Assembly: GCA_035554635.1 (NCBI GenBank)
Contig: DATMIB010000004.1
Location: 46,236 to 110,235, forward strand
Reading direction: 5' to 3'
DNA length: 64,000 bases
Origin: RPQJ01 sp035554635
GTDB taxonomy: Bacteria > Pseudomonadota > Gammaproteobacteria > Steroidobacterales > Steroidobacteraceae
A program made the translations under genes and the position numbers. Shown in pieces: positions 1-7,522 of this stretch (its first letter is position 1; each line of letters begins with the position of its first letter). Under the pieces are notes generated by a model, which made no database searches, was not told where the DNA came from, and saw nothing but the letters and a program-made list of their open reading frames with translations.

Positions 1-594
1 ACCGGCATCGGCGCCGTGATCAACACGGCGAAAGTCGAGCCGGGCGCCAACGTCGTCGTGTTCGGGCTCGGCGGCATCGGCCTGAACGTGATCCAGGGCG
101 CGCGCATGGCCGGCGCCAACATGATCGTCGGCGTCGACCTCAATCCGGCGCGCAAGGCGCTGGCCGAGCAGTTCGGGATGACGCACTTCGTCAACCCCAA
201 GGAAGTCCAGGGCGACCTCGTGCCGTACCTCGTCTCGCTCACGGGCGGCGGCGCCGACTACAGCTTCGAGTGCGTCGGCAACGTCGACCTGATGCGGCAA
301 GCGCTCGAGTGCTGCCACCGCGGCTGGGGCGTCTCGGTCATCATCGGCGTCGCAGGCGCCGGCCAGGAGATCAAGACACGACCGTTCCAGCTCGTCACCG
401 GACGCGTCTGGAAGGGCACGGCGTTCGGCGGCGCGCGCGGCCGCACGGACGTGCCGAAGATCGTCGACTGGTACATGGACCGCAGGATCTCGATCGACCC
501 GCTGATCACGCACACGATGCCGCTCGACCGCATCAACGACGCGTTCCACCTGATGCACACGGGCGAGTCGATCCGCAGCGTCGTGACGTTCTGA
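1..594 (+). CDS. frmA: S-(hydroxymethyl)glutathione dehydrogenase (class III alcohol dehydrogenase), 3' part
   Basis: C-terminal 197 codons of a zinc-type medium-chain alcohol dehydrogenase; the gene is cut by the window edge, and the family is normally about 370 residues. The cofactor-binding Rossmann motif GLGGIGL is visible near residue 24 of the fragment, followed by the NAD-binding Asp in VGVDLNP. The NPKE, ECVGN and GTAFGGARGRTD segments are typical of the glutathione-dependent class III branch. The enzyme oxidises the spontaneous formaldehyde-glutathione adduct to S-formylglutathione in the cytoplasm. The next gene downstream encodes S-formylglutathione hydrolase, which supports the assignment. 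The stop codon is followed by two REP-like palindromes. Confidence 0.95.
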   Translation, partial: TGIGAVINTAKVEPGANVVVFGLGGIGLNVIQGARMAGANMIVGVDLNPARKALAEQFGMTHFVNPKEVQGDLVPYLVSLTGGGADYSFECVGNVDLMRQALECCHRGWGVSVIIGVAGAGQEIKTRPFQLVTGRVWKGTAFGGARGRTDVPKIVDWYMDRRISIDPLITHTMPLDRINDAFHLMHTGESIRSVVTF

Positions 595-600
595 GGTCTT

Positions 601-701
601 CACCTCTCCCGTGCGCGGGAGGGGTCGGCCGCAGGCCGTGTGAGGGCTCTCTTCACCTCTCCCGCTCGCGGGAGAGGTCGCGTGGAGCGCGGGTGAGGGC
701 C
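601..701. repeat. REP-like palindromic element, two tandem copies
   Basis: Two direct copies of about 48 bases (601-648 and 651-700) fill the frmA-frmB gap. Each starts with CACCTCTCCCG, forms a short hairpin with CGGGAG(A/G)GG, then carries a second GC-rich segment ending in GTGAGGG. The same unit recurs at 4450-4500, 18541-18632 and 48256-48357, always between genes. No RAYT transposase is present in the window. Confidence 0.75.
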
Positions 702-729
702 GTTTTCCTACTCGATGGAGTCCTGAACA

Positions 730-1566
730 GTGGAAATCCTCTCCGAGCATTGCTGTTTCGGTGGCATCCAGCGCTTCCTGCGTCACCAGTCGCGCGAGTG
801 CGCGGGCCCGATGCGCGTCGCGATCTACGAACCGCCGCAGGCGAAGCAGCGGAAGGTACCGGTGCTGTACTACCTCGCAGGCCTGACCTGCACCGAGGAA
901 ACCTTCACGATCAAGGCTGGCGCGCAGCGACTCGCAGCGCAGTACGGCCTGATGCTGGTCGCGCCCGACACGAGCCCGCGCGAGCCGCGACACGCCGGTG
1001 ACGACGCGAGCTGGGACTTCGGCGTCGGCGCCGGCTTCTACGTCGATGCGACCGAAGCGCCGTGGTCGGCGCACTACCGCATGTACAGCTATGTGACACG
1101 GGAACTTCCGCAGTTCGTGGTCGGCGAGTTCTCTGCCGACGGCGAGCGCCAGTCGATCATGGGGCACTCGATGGGTGGCCATGGCGCGCTGGTGTGCGCG
1201 TTGCGAAATCCAGCGCAGTACCGCTCGGTGTCGGCGTTCGCGCCGATCGTGGCGCCCTCGCAGGTGCCGTGGGGCCACAAGGCGTTCGGCGGCTACCTCG
1301 GCCCCGACCGCGAGCGCTGGCTCGATTACGACGCGAGCGCACTCGTGCAACACATGCCGCGGCCGGGCGAAATCCTGATCGACCAGGGCACCACCGACAA
1401 ATTCCTGTCCGAACAACTGCGGCCAGAGCTTTTCGCGGACGCGTGCAGAAAGTCCGGGCAGCAGGTGCGGCTGCGCATGCAGCCCGGCTACGATCACAGC
1501 TACTGGTTCATCCAGACGTTCATGCCGGACCACCTTGCCTTTCACGCCGCGGCGCTGGGGGTGTGA
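730..1566 (+). CDS. frmB: S-formylglutathione hydrolase
   Basis: 278 residues, the normal length for the esterase-D family. It hydrolyses S-formylglutathione to formate and glutathione, the second step of formaldehyde detoxification after FrmA. The catalytic serine is in GHSMGG (Ser147), with Asp223 in the QGTTDKF segment and His256 in GYDHSYW. The GLTCTEE oxyanion-region motif and the WDFGVGAGFY block are also family signatures. The start is GTG at 730, which gives the expected MEILSEH opening. It most likely belongs to the same detoxification unit as frmA, although the 135-base gap holds two REP-like elements that could affect the transcript between them. Confidence 0.95.
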   Translation: MEILSEHCCFGGIQRFLRHQSRECAGPMRVAIYEPPQAKQRKVPVLYYLAGLTCTEETFTIKAGAQRLAAQYGLMLVAPDTSPREPRHAGDDASWDFGVGAGFYVDATEAPWSAHYRMYSYVTRELPQFVVGEFSADGERQSIMGHSMGGHGALVCALRNPAQYRSVSAFAPIVAPSQVPWGHKAFGGYLGPDRERWLDYDASALVQHMPRPGEILIDQGTTDKFLSEQLRPELFADACRKSGQQVRLRMQPGYDHSYWFIQTFMPDHLAFHAAALGV

Positions 1567-1763
1567 GCAAGCGGCCTGCCCGCGCTGTCTTCGCGGACAC
1601 CCGAATCGACGAAGCCCGGGCGAGGCGGCGTGACGCCATGCTGGTGGCACGACGAATGCGATTCGCCGACTCGGCCACATAACCGGCCGGCAACCGAGGC
1701 CCGTGCGACCGGATGGTCTATCGTTGGCCTCGACGCACCGTTGCGAAGTCCAAACGCCCCACG

Positions 1764-2042
1764 ATGACCAGATCAGCCGCAATCTCCGCCGCCGTCGCAG
1801 TCGCAGTCACTGCCGCCGCTTTCCTGTTCAACCCGTCGCCCGAACAGCACCGGGCCAGGATCAAGGAGGCCATCGCCGAACGCAGTCCGTTGGCCGGCGC
1901 GCTGGGCATCGGCGTCCTCAAGGCCTTTGCATCTACCTATCACTCGCTGGGCGTGGCCTCTTACACGACCGTCGACGACAGCACGGTCTCGATCGGCGCA
2001 TTGGGCATCGTTTTCGTCCTCGAGCCTCGCCAGGAGCAGTGA
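1764..2042 (+). CDS. Small exported or membrane-anchored protein, DUF4359-like
   Basis: 92 residues from ATG 1764. There is an N-terminal hydrophobic stretch of about 17 residues (AAISAAVAVAVTAAAFL) that could be a signal peptide or anchor. It is followed by NPS and a helical segment, then a C-terminal part (YHSLGVASYTTVD, then SIGALGIVFVLE) that resembles DUF4359 proteins. An in-frame start further upstream at 1713 exists, but it would add an arginine-rich extension that hides the signal-like segment, so the later ATG is preferred. No function is known. It stands alone between frmB and a glutathione S-transferase gene. Confidence 0.55.
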   Translation: MTRSAAISAAVAVAVTAAAFLFNPSPEQHRARIKEAIAERSPLAGALGIGVLKAFASTYHSLGVASYTTVDDSTVSIGALGIVFVLEPRQEQ

Positions 2043-2197
2043 GCGCCGCACACGGGTTCGAAGTGCCCGTGCGATCGCCGACGAGGGCACGCACGCGACG
2101 GTCCGGGCGTGGATTGAGGCCGGCCGTCGCGCCGGCTCGGCGCAGATGCCGATCGACACCGTAAACTGCCGCTTCCGAGAGCGAGGTGCCGACGTCC

Positions 2198-2812
2198 ATG
2201 CCCCGACTTCACCAGATGCACGTTTCCGGCAACTGCTACAAGGTCCGGCTTGCGGCGCGCCAGCTTGGCGTCGAGCTGGAACTCGTCGACTACGGTCTGC
2301 TCGACGGCACGACACGCCAGCCGCTGTTCCTCGCGAAGAACCCGAACGGTCGCGTGCCCATGCTCGAGCTCGACGACGGCCGTTTCCTGCCCGAATCCGG
2401 CGCAATCCTCTGGTACCTGGCCGAAGGGTCGTCGCTCGTGCCCGACAGTCGCTGGGGTCGCGCCGAGGCGTTGCAGTGGATGTTCTTCGAGCAGTACAGC
2501 CACGAGCCCTATGTCGCGGTGGCGCGCTTCTGGCTCAAGTTCGCGCCGGCCGCGGAACTCGAGAAAAAGCGGCACCTCGTGCCGGAGTGGCACGCCAAGG
2601 GCAACGCGGCGCTCGGCGTGATGGAGACGCATCTCGCGCGTCACGACTGGTTCGCGGCCGGCCGTTATTCGATCGCCGACATTGCGCTGTACGGCTACAC
2701 GCACTCTGCCGCCGACGGCGGCTTCGACCTGTCGCAGTACCCCGCGGTCGGCCGCTGGCTCGAGCGCGTGCGCGCGCAGCCGGGCCACGTGCCACTCGAA
2801 ATTCGCTGGTAG
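2198..2812 (+). CDS. Glutathione S-transferase family protein
   Basis: 204 residues with the two-domain GST layout. The N-terminal thioredoxin-like domain carries the SGNCYKVRL segment (a candidate catalytic Ser/Cys near residue 9), the cis-proline motif GRVPML and the glutathione-binding PESGAI. The C-terminal all-helical domain includes SIADIALYGYTH, the conserved N-capping/hydrophobic staple region. The start at ATG 2198 is preceded by a GAGCGAG purine stretch; a GTG twelve bases earlier is less likely. A second GST lies 1 kb downstream, and the upstream genes are glutathione-dependent too, so a glutathione-conjugation neighbourhood is plausible. The substrate cannot be read from the sequence. 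Confidence 0.9.
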   Translation: MPRLHQMHVSGNCYKVRLAARQLGVELELVDYGLLDGTTRQPLFLAKNPNGRVPMLELDDGRFLPESGAILWYLAEGSSLVPDSRWGRAEALQWMFFEQYSHEPYVAVARFWLKFAPAAELEKKRHLVPEWHAKGNAALGVMETHLARHDWFAAGRYSIADIALYGYTHSAADGGFDLSQYPAVGRWLERVRAQPGHVPLEIRW

Positions 2813-2818
2813 CGACGG

Positions 2819-3199
2819 CTAGGCGAGGTCTTCGTGGATGCAGAGGAAGTTGCCTTCCGTGTCCTTGAACCACGCCGCCTTCTCCGCGCCCAGAACGCAG
2901 ACGTGGTCCGTGGTCTTGAGGCCTGGCAGGTCGTAGTCCTCGAACACGACCCCGGCCTGCTGCAGCGTGGCGACCGCGGCGGCGATGTCCGGCACCTGGA
3001 AACTGATTGCGGTGTGTTCCGCCTTGGTGCCTTCGGGCTTCGGAAACAGCGCCAGCATGCTGCCGCCGACGACAAAGACAAATTTGCCGTCGGGGCGGAA
3101 CTCACCCGGCTCCAGGCCGAGACACCGTTCGTAGAAGGCGCGGGCCCGGTTGATGTCGATGACGGGAAGCATCGTCGTGACGGCGGCATTGGCCAGCAT
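2819..3199 (-). CDS. VOC-fold (glyoxalase/bleomycin-resistance) protein
   Basis: 126 residues, one vicinal-oxygen-chelate module pair. The signatures seen are DINRARAFYERCLGL at the start of the first beta-alpha-beta-beta-beta unit and VPDIAAAVATLQQAGV followed by FKDTEGNFLCIHE in the second. ATG 3199 has a strong Shine-Dalgarno (AAGGAGG) directly upstream on the minus strand. Longer in-frame extension toward 3307 would run over the divergent GNAT gene and has no such signal. The family includes dioxygenases, isomerases and drug-binding proteins. The metal ligands of true glyoxalase I are not clear here, so the role is open. Confidence 0.85.
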   Translation of the reverse strand: MLANAAVTTMLPVIDINRARAFYERCLGLEPGEFRPDGKFVFVVGGSMLALFPKPEGTKAEHTAISFQVPDIAAAVATLQQAGVVFEDYDLPGLKTTDHVCVLGAEKAAWFKDTEGNFLCIHEDLA

Positions 3200-3305
3200 G
3201 GGCCCTCCTTGGCCTTGCCCTCGCGCGTGCCAGCGAGCCGCACACGGGCCCGGTCGGGTTTTGCCAGAATAGGCCCGACATCGAACCAGCACCAGCAGGC
3301 CGACC

Positions 3306-3788
3306 ATGCTCCGAAGCTGCCGACCGTCCGATGCGATGCAGATCTGCGCGATCTACAACCATTACGTGCGCGACACGGTCGTCACGTTCGAGGAAGCGCC
3401 GGTCGCAGACGACGAGATGGCGCAGCGGATCGTCGACGTCACGCAGCGCCAGCCCTGGCTCGTCTTGGAGGAAAACGGCGTGATCCTGGGGTACGCCTAT
3501 GCGACCGCCTGGAAGACGCGTTCGGCGTATCGCCACTCGGTCGAGAGCACCGTGTACCTCTCACGGTCCGCCACCGGCCGAGGGCTCGGCACGCAGCTGT
3601 ACCAGGCGCTGATCGCCGACCTGCGCGCTCGCGACACGCACTGCATTATCGGCGGCATCTCGCTGCCCAACGCTGCCAGCGTCGCACTGCACGAAAAGCT
3701 CGGTTTCAAGCGGATCGGCCAGTTCAGCGAGATCGGCTGGAAGTTCGGTCAGTGGGTGGACGTCGGGTACTGGCAGCGGGTGCTTTGA
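3306..3788 (+). CDS. GNAT N-acetyltransferase, phosphinothricin/methionine-sulfoximine acetyltransferase-like
   Basis: 160 residues. The opening (IYNHYVRDTVVTFEE) and the end (EIGWKFGQWVDVGYWQR) match the Pat/Bar/MddA branch of GNAT enzymes. The acetyl-CoA pyrophosphate loop appears as SATGRGLGTQLYQ, and the NAASVALHEKLGFKRIG strand-helix is typical. Relatives acetylate phosphinothricin, methionine sulfoximine or methionine sulfone; the native role is often amino-acid-analogue detoxification. It is divergent from the VOC gene (106 bases apart) and sits 15 bases before a GST gene, with which it may be co-transcribed. Confidence 0.88.
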   Translation: MLRSCRPSDAMQICAIYNHYVRDTVVTFEEAPVADDEMAQRIVDVTQRQPWLVLEENGVILGYAYATAWKTRSAYRHSVESTVYLSRSATGRGLGTQLYQALIADLRARDTHCIIGGISLPNAASVALHEKLGFKRIGQFSEIGWKFGQWVDVGYWQRVL

Positions 3789-3803
3789 AACCGGAGATTT
3801 GAG

Positions 3804-4445
3804 ATGCAGCTGATCGGCATGCTCGATTCGCCGTACGTGCGTCGCGTCGCGATCTCGATGATGCGGCTCGGCCTGCCGTTCGAGCGCCACGACTGGTCGG
3901 TGGGCGTCGACTTCGACCGCATCCGTCGGTTCAGCCCGCTCGGCCGCGTGCCGGCCCTCGTGCTCGAGGACGGTACGGTGCTGGTCGATTCGATCTCGAT
4001 CCTCGACGCGCTCGACGACCTCGCCGGTCCGTCGCGTGCGCTGTTGCCCGCCACCGGCACGAACCGGCGCGAGGCACTGCGGCTGATGTCGCTCGCGATC
4101 GGTGCCGCCGAGAAGGCACGCGACCAGCTCTACGAGCGCATGGTGCGCCCCCCGGAGAAGTACCACGAGCCATGGGTCGCGCGCTGCCGCGAGCAGATGC
4201 TGGGCGCGCTCGGCGAACTCGACGACAGCTGCGTTCGCCGTGGACCGTCAGGCTGGCTGGTCGACGACCGGCTGACACAGGCCGACATCACGGTCGCCTG
4301 TCTCATGACGTTGCTGCACGACGCGCTCGACGTGTTTCGCGACGGTGCGTACCCGGGCCTCGCGTCGCATCGCGAGCAGTGCGAAGCCTTGCCGGAATTC
4401 CAGGCGACGCGCGCCAAGTGGTTCGCGGCGGAGATGCCGAAGTAA
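3804..4445 (+). CDS. Glutathione S-transferase family protein (second copy)
   Basis: 213 residues. The N-terminal thioredoxin fold shows SPYVRRVAI near residue 9, GRVPALVLEDG with the cis-proline, and VDSISIL with the glutathione-contacting Asp-Ser pair. The helical C-terminal domain carries LTQADITVACL. It is not a close duplicate of the GST at 2198, because the two share only family motifs. The start at ATG 3804 follows the GNAT stop by 15 bases, with a GGAG motif inside the gap, so the two may be read together. A REP-like palindrome follows the stop codon. Confidence 0.88.
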   Translation: MQLIGMLDSPYVRRVAISMMRLGLPFERHDWSVGVDFDRIRRFSPLGRVPALVLEDGTVLVDSISILDALDDLAGPSRALLPATGTNRREALRLMSLAIGAAEKARDQLYERMVRPPEKYHEPWVARCREQMLGALGELDDSCVRRGPSGWLVDDRLTQADITVACLMTLLHDALDVFRDGAYPGLASHREQCEALPEFQATRAKWFAAEMPK

Positions 4446-4449
4446 CAAT

Positions 4450-4500
4450 GCCTCCACCCGCACTGCGTGCGACCTCTCCCGCGAGCGGGAGTGGTGAAGA
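4450..4500. repeat. REP-like palindromic element, single copy, inverse orientation
   Basis: One copy of the dispersed element described at 601, here in the opposite orientation (CACCCGCAC, then GACCTCTCCCGCGAGCGGGAG). It lies between the convergent GST gene and the DUF1330 gene, where its hairpin could act as a bidirectional terminator. One stem position differs from the consensus (GAGTGGT instead of GAGAGGT). Confidence 0.65.
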
Positions 4501-4520
4501 GCGCTACGCGGCCCGCGCGA

Positions 4521-4949
4521 CTACGACGCGGCGCACCGCAACAGTACGGTCCGCTCGAGCCCCGCGTAACGGTGGCGCAGTGCGGCGCGATAGGTCGGGT
4601 CCGCCATCATCGCAAGGAAGTGCCGGCGAGACGGATAACGCACGACGAGCACTTCGTCCCAATCCGTCTCGGGCCGTCCCGTCGCGCCGATGAAGACCTG
4701 CTGCACCGGCCCCTGGAACACGACCTGCGCCTGGCTCACGGCACCGACGGTCTCGGTGAACGCGTGCTTGTAGCGCGCATAGGCCTCGCGGCCACTGCAC
4801 GGCGCCTCGTCCGCGTCTTCGTAGCGGGCCTGCGCCCGGAACTTGAGCAGGTTGACCATCGTGACCGGCCGGTCGTCGGGCGCGTCGCGCAGTGCGCGGA
4901 CCTGGTCGGCCGTGGGATCGATGCTGCGGTCGACGAACATGCTGCTCAT
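4521..4949 (-). CDS. DUF1330 family protein
   Basis: 142 residues. The ferredoxin-like alpha-beta barrel fold of DUF1330 is indicated by the VTMVNLLKFR opening strand, the EAYARYKHAF helix, and the DEVLVVRYPSRRHFLAMM and TYRAALRHRYAGLERT segments. No enzymatic activity is established for the family. ATG 4949 overlaps the stop of the upstream aminotransferase-like gene by four bases (ATGA), so the two are translationally coupled. A second ATG nine bases later is possible. It is the last gene of a three-gene minus-strand operon with a sulfotransferase-like gene, so it may act on or bind the product of those two. Confidence 0.85.
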   Translation of the reverse strand: MSSMFVDRSIDPTADQVRALRDAPDDRPVTMVNLLKFRAQARYEDADEAPCSGREAYARYKHAFTETVGAVSQAQVVFQGPVQQVFIGATGRPETDWDEVLVVRYPSRRHFLAMMADPTYRAALRHRYAGLERTVLLRCAAS

Positions 4950-5875
4950 GCCGCCTGCGCCACGACGGTGCCCTCGCGCCGCGTCAGCTCGCGGAAGAGC
5001 CCCGTGAGTCTCCGCGTCATCGGTCCGGGCTGGCCGGAGCCGATCGTCCGGCCGTCGAGGGTCGTGACGGCCGCGAGCTCGCCCATCGTGCCGGTGCAGA
5101 ACATCTCGTCGGCGCAGTAGGCCTGCGTCAGCGTCAGGTCGGCCTCCTCGTGCGGGATCGCGTGCGCCGCGCAGAGTTCGAGCACGGCCGCACGCGTGAT
5201 GCCTGCGGGACAGGCGACGAGTCGTGGCGTGCGCACCTTGCCGCGCTCGACGAGGAAGAGGTGCGTGGCATTGGTCTCGGCGATGAAGCCACGCAGGTCG
5301 AGCATCAGCGCGTCGTCGGCGCCGGCGACGTTGGCCTCGATCTTGGCGAGGATCGACTGCAGCAGGTTGTTGTGGTGGATCCTGGGGTCGAGGCAGTCGG
5401 GCGGGAAGCGTCGCACGCTGCTGGTGACCAGGCCCAGCCCGGCGGTCGAATACACGGGCGCCTTGTGCTCGGCCAGCACGATCAGCGTCGGCCCCTGCGT
5501 GTTGAGCCGCGGATCCATGCCCGAGGTGACCTTGACCCCGCGCGTGAGCGTGAGGCGGAGGTGGACGCCGTCGTACATGCGGTTCGCCGCGAGCGTGCGC
5601 CGGATCTGCTCCGTGATCTGCTCCCGCGACGGGATCTGCGCGAACGCGAGCGCCTTGGCCGAGTGCACGAGCCGGTCGAGGTGCTGCTCGAGCCGGAAGA
5701 TGCGCCCGTGGTAGAGCCGCAGCCCTTCCCACACGGCGTCGCCGCCCTGCACGGCCGAATCGAACGGGCTGACGCGCGCGTGGTCGCGGTGGACGAGTTC
5801 CCCGTTGACGTTGACGATCAGGTCGCGGTTGCGTTCGTCGAATTTCTGCAGCAAGGCCTCTTCCTCAATCGGCAT
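4946..5875 (-). CDS. Class IV aminotransferase-like protein lacking the PLP lysine
   Basis: 309 residues with the branched-chain/D-amino-acid aminotransferase fold: FDSAVQGGDAVWEGLRLY near residue 38, ARMYDGV-type middle region, FIAETNATHLF near 198 with the conserved PLP-side Glu200, and CTGTMGELAAV near the end. In class IV enzymes the Schiff-base lysine sits in an I-K-S-L-N-L-L type motif just before LAK-x-EA. Here that stretch reads RIHHNNLLQSILAKIEA, so the aligned residue is His167. The DNA reads CAC CAC with no ambiguity. The start ATG 5875 overlaps the upstream sulfotransferase-like gene by 11 bases. It would usually be annotated as branched-chain aminotransferase, but transaminase activity is doubtful without the lysine. 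Confidence 0.85.
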   Translation of the reverse strand: MPIEEEALLQKFDERNRDLIVNVNGELVHRDHARVSPFDSAVQGGDAVWEGLRLYHGRIFRLEQHLDRLVHSAKALAFAQIPSREQITEQIRRTLAANRMYDGVHLRLTLTRGVKVTSGMDPRLNTQGPTLIVLAEHKAPVYSTAGLGLVTSSVRRFPPDCLDPRIHHNNLLQSILAKIEANVAGADDALMLDLRGFIAETNATHLFLVERGKVRTPRLVACPAGITRAAVLELCAAHAIPHEEADLTLTQAYCADEMFCTGTMGELAAVTTLDGRTIGSGQPGPMTRRLTGLFRELTRREGTVVAQAA

Positions 5876-6629
5876 TCAGTCGGTGCGTGCGCAGCGTGTC
5901 GTACAACGGCCGGCACTGGGCCTCGATCGCGGCCAGCCGCGGCGACAGCTCGCCCGGCTCCGTGTCGCCCGGCGAGCCGGGCGGTTCGAAGCCGCTCGAG
6001 GCCTCGACACGCTCGTACCAGTACTTCGCCCAGACACCGTCGGTGTCGCGCCGGCCCGGCGGCCACCAGAGCATGCGCGCGGAAAACGGCACGTCGAGCG
6101 CGTCGCAGAGCTTGCGCAGCATGCCCTCGGGCTGGCGCAGCAAGTCCGCCGCATCGAGCACGGGCGGCGTGCGGCCCGTGCGCGCGACGACGTGCTCGAA
6201 GATCTCGACCTGTTGCGGCAACCCGGTCGCGAGCAGGTCGAAGTCGACGAGCTTTTCGCTGAGCGAGGCCACCATCGGCCGCGGGTCGCGGATCAGGAAC
6301 GCGTGCGTGACGTCGTCGAGCCACTCGCGCCCCATGTGCGGCAGCAGGTGATGCGCCATCTGCTTCTGGTAGAGGATGCGTACGCCGGCCGGCACGGGGG
6401 CGAGCAGCGAGGCGACGACCTTGCGCCAGTCGCGCTCGTGGTGCGCGAGGATCTCGTCGCGCCCGGGGTGGTCGATGCCCGTGGCCCCGAGGTAGTGCGC
6501 GTAGAACGGCTCGTCGACGACGACGGTGTCCTCGCGATTGCCCCACGAACGCATGAACGCGGTCGAGATGTTGCGCGGCCCCGACCACATCGCAAGCCGC
6601 AGCACGCCATCGGCGGACGCTTGTGTCAT
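5865..6629 (-). CDS. Sulfotransferase-like P-loop protein
   Basis: 254 residues. The N-terminal MWSGPRNISTAFMRSW matches the 5'-phosphosulfate-binding loop of the sulfotransferase superfamily in the variant form found in bacterial sulfotransferase-like proteins. FLIRDPRPMVASL near the middle corresponds to the 3'-phosphate-binding strand-helix (R-D-P-R and a following Ser). Transfer of a sulfate from PAPS is the family reaction; the acceptor is unknown. It overlaps the aminotransferase-like gene by 11 bases. As I recall, plants carry a fusion of these two domain types annotated as branched-chain aminotransferase-like proteins; if so, the two products act together. Confidence 0.8.
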   Translation of the reverse strand: MTQASADGVLRLAMWSGPRNISTAFMRSWGNREDTVVVDEPFYAHYLGATGIDHPGRDEILAHHERDWRKVVASLLAPVPAGVRILYQKQMAHHLLPHMGREWLDDVTHAFLIRDPRPMVASLSEKLVDFDLLATGLPQQVEIFEHVVARTGRTPPVLDAADLLRQPEGMLRKLCDALDVPFSARMLWWPPGRRDTDGVWAKYWYERVEASSGFEPPGSPGDTEPGELSPRLAAIEAQCRPLYDTLRTHRLNAD

Positions 6630-6671
6630 GCCTCCGGTCCCGGTCCGCGCGGCGAGCGCCGCACGGCCATC

Positions 6672-7478
6672 TTAGGACACGGGCTTGCGGAAGCGGTAGA
6701 CGAACTGGTCGGTCTTGCCGCGGATGGTCTCGTCGAACACCAGTTTCGAGTGGTCGTCGCCGGGGTGCTTGAGCACCTCGCTCGAGCCGTCGAAGACGAA
6801 ACCGGCCCGTTCGAAGTCGCGCCGCACGAGCGCCGGGTCGATGCGGTGCAGCTTGTCCGCCACCTGGGCGGGATCACCGCCGGCGGCCGCGACGTGGTCC
6901 TGCACGACGACGACGCCGCCGGGCTTCAGCGCGTCATGCAGTTTCTTCAGCAGCACGTCGGGCTTCGTCCGGTCGAAGCTGCCGTCCTTGGGACGCCAGT
7001 ACGCGTCGTGGTAACTCATCACGAACAGGGCGGCGTCGAGCGACGCGGCCGGCAGCTGCAGCTCGTCGACCTCGGCGGTCAACTGCCGCACGTTGCCGAG
7101 GCGCCCCGCAGAGTAGCGTTCCGAGATGCCCTTCTCGGCGAACTTCGCATAGGCCGGATTGTTGTAGGCGATGACCTGGCCCTTGGCGCCGACCGCACGC
7201 GCGAGCAGCTCGGCGTTGTAGCCACCGGCCGCGAACACGTCGATGACACGCATGCCGGGCCGCACGCCGAGGAACTCGAGCACCTCGCGCGAGTGACGCC
7301 TCGTGTCCTGCTCGCGATCGGCCGGCAACCGGTCGCGGCTCGCGAACGCCGCATCGAGCGCCGCGGCATCGGCCTTGGGCGGGTCGGCGGCGACGGCAGC
7401 CGTCCCGGCGCACAGCGTGGCGGCGACCGCGGTGGCGAACAGACGTATGACGAATCCGTGCGGAACGTGCTTGGTCAC
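6672..7478 (-). CDS. Predicted exported SAM-methyltransferase-fold protein (COG4798 type)
   Basis: 268 residues from GTG 7478, which has an excellent Shine-Dalgarno (GAGGAGGAGGGG) five bases upstream. The first 31 residues form a clear signal peptide ending AAVAADPP. The rest is a class I methyltransferase fold: RVIDVFAAGGYNAELLARAVG is the SAM-binding loop region, QVIAYNN the second strand, DAALFVMSYHDAYW the motif IV region and LKPGGVVVVQDH motif VI. Proteins of this type are annotated as predicted methyltransferases, yet carry export signals. A periplasmic location would have no obvious SAM supply, so the true activity is uncertain. It sits between the sulfotransferase-like operon and a LysR gene, all on the minus strand. 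Confidence 0.82.
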   Translation of the reverse strand: MTKHVPHGFVIRLFATAVAATLCAGTAAVAADPPKADAAALDAAFASRDRLPADREQDTRRHSREVLEFLGVRPGMRVIDVFAAGGYNAELLARAVGAKGQVIAYNNPAYAKFAEKGISERYSAGRLGNVRQLTAEVDELQLPAASLDAALFVMSYHDAYWRPKDGSFDRTKPDVLLKKLHDALKPGGVVVVQDHVAAAGGDPAQVADKLHRIDPALVRRDFERAGFVFDGSSEVLKHPGDDHSKLVFDETIRGKTDQFVYRFRKPVS

Positions 7479-7522
7479 GGCAACCCCTCCTCCTCGAGCG
7501 TCGCCGCGCGGCCGAGCAGGCA

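Noticed and set aside
4946..5875. Simple naming as branched-chain amino acid aminotransferase IlvE
   Set aside because: The lysine position is His; the operon context also differs from ilv genes.
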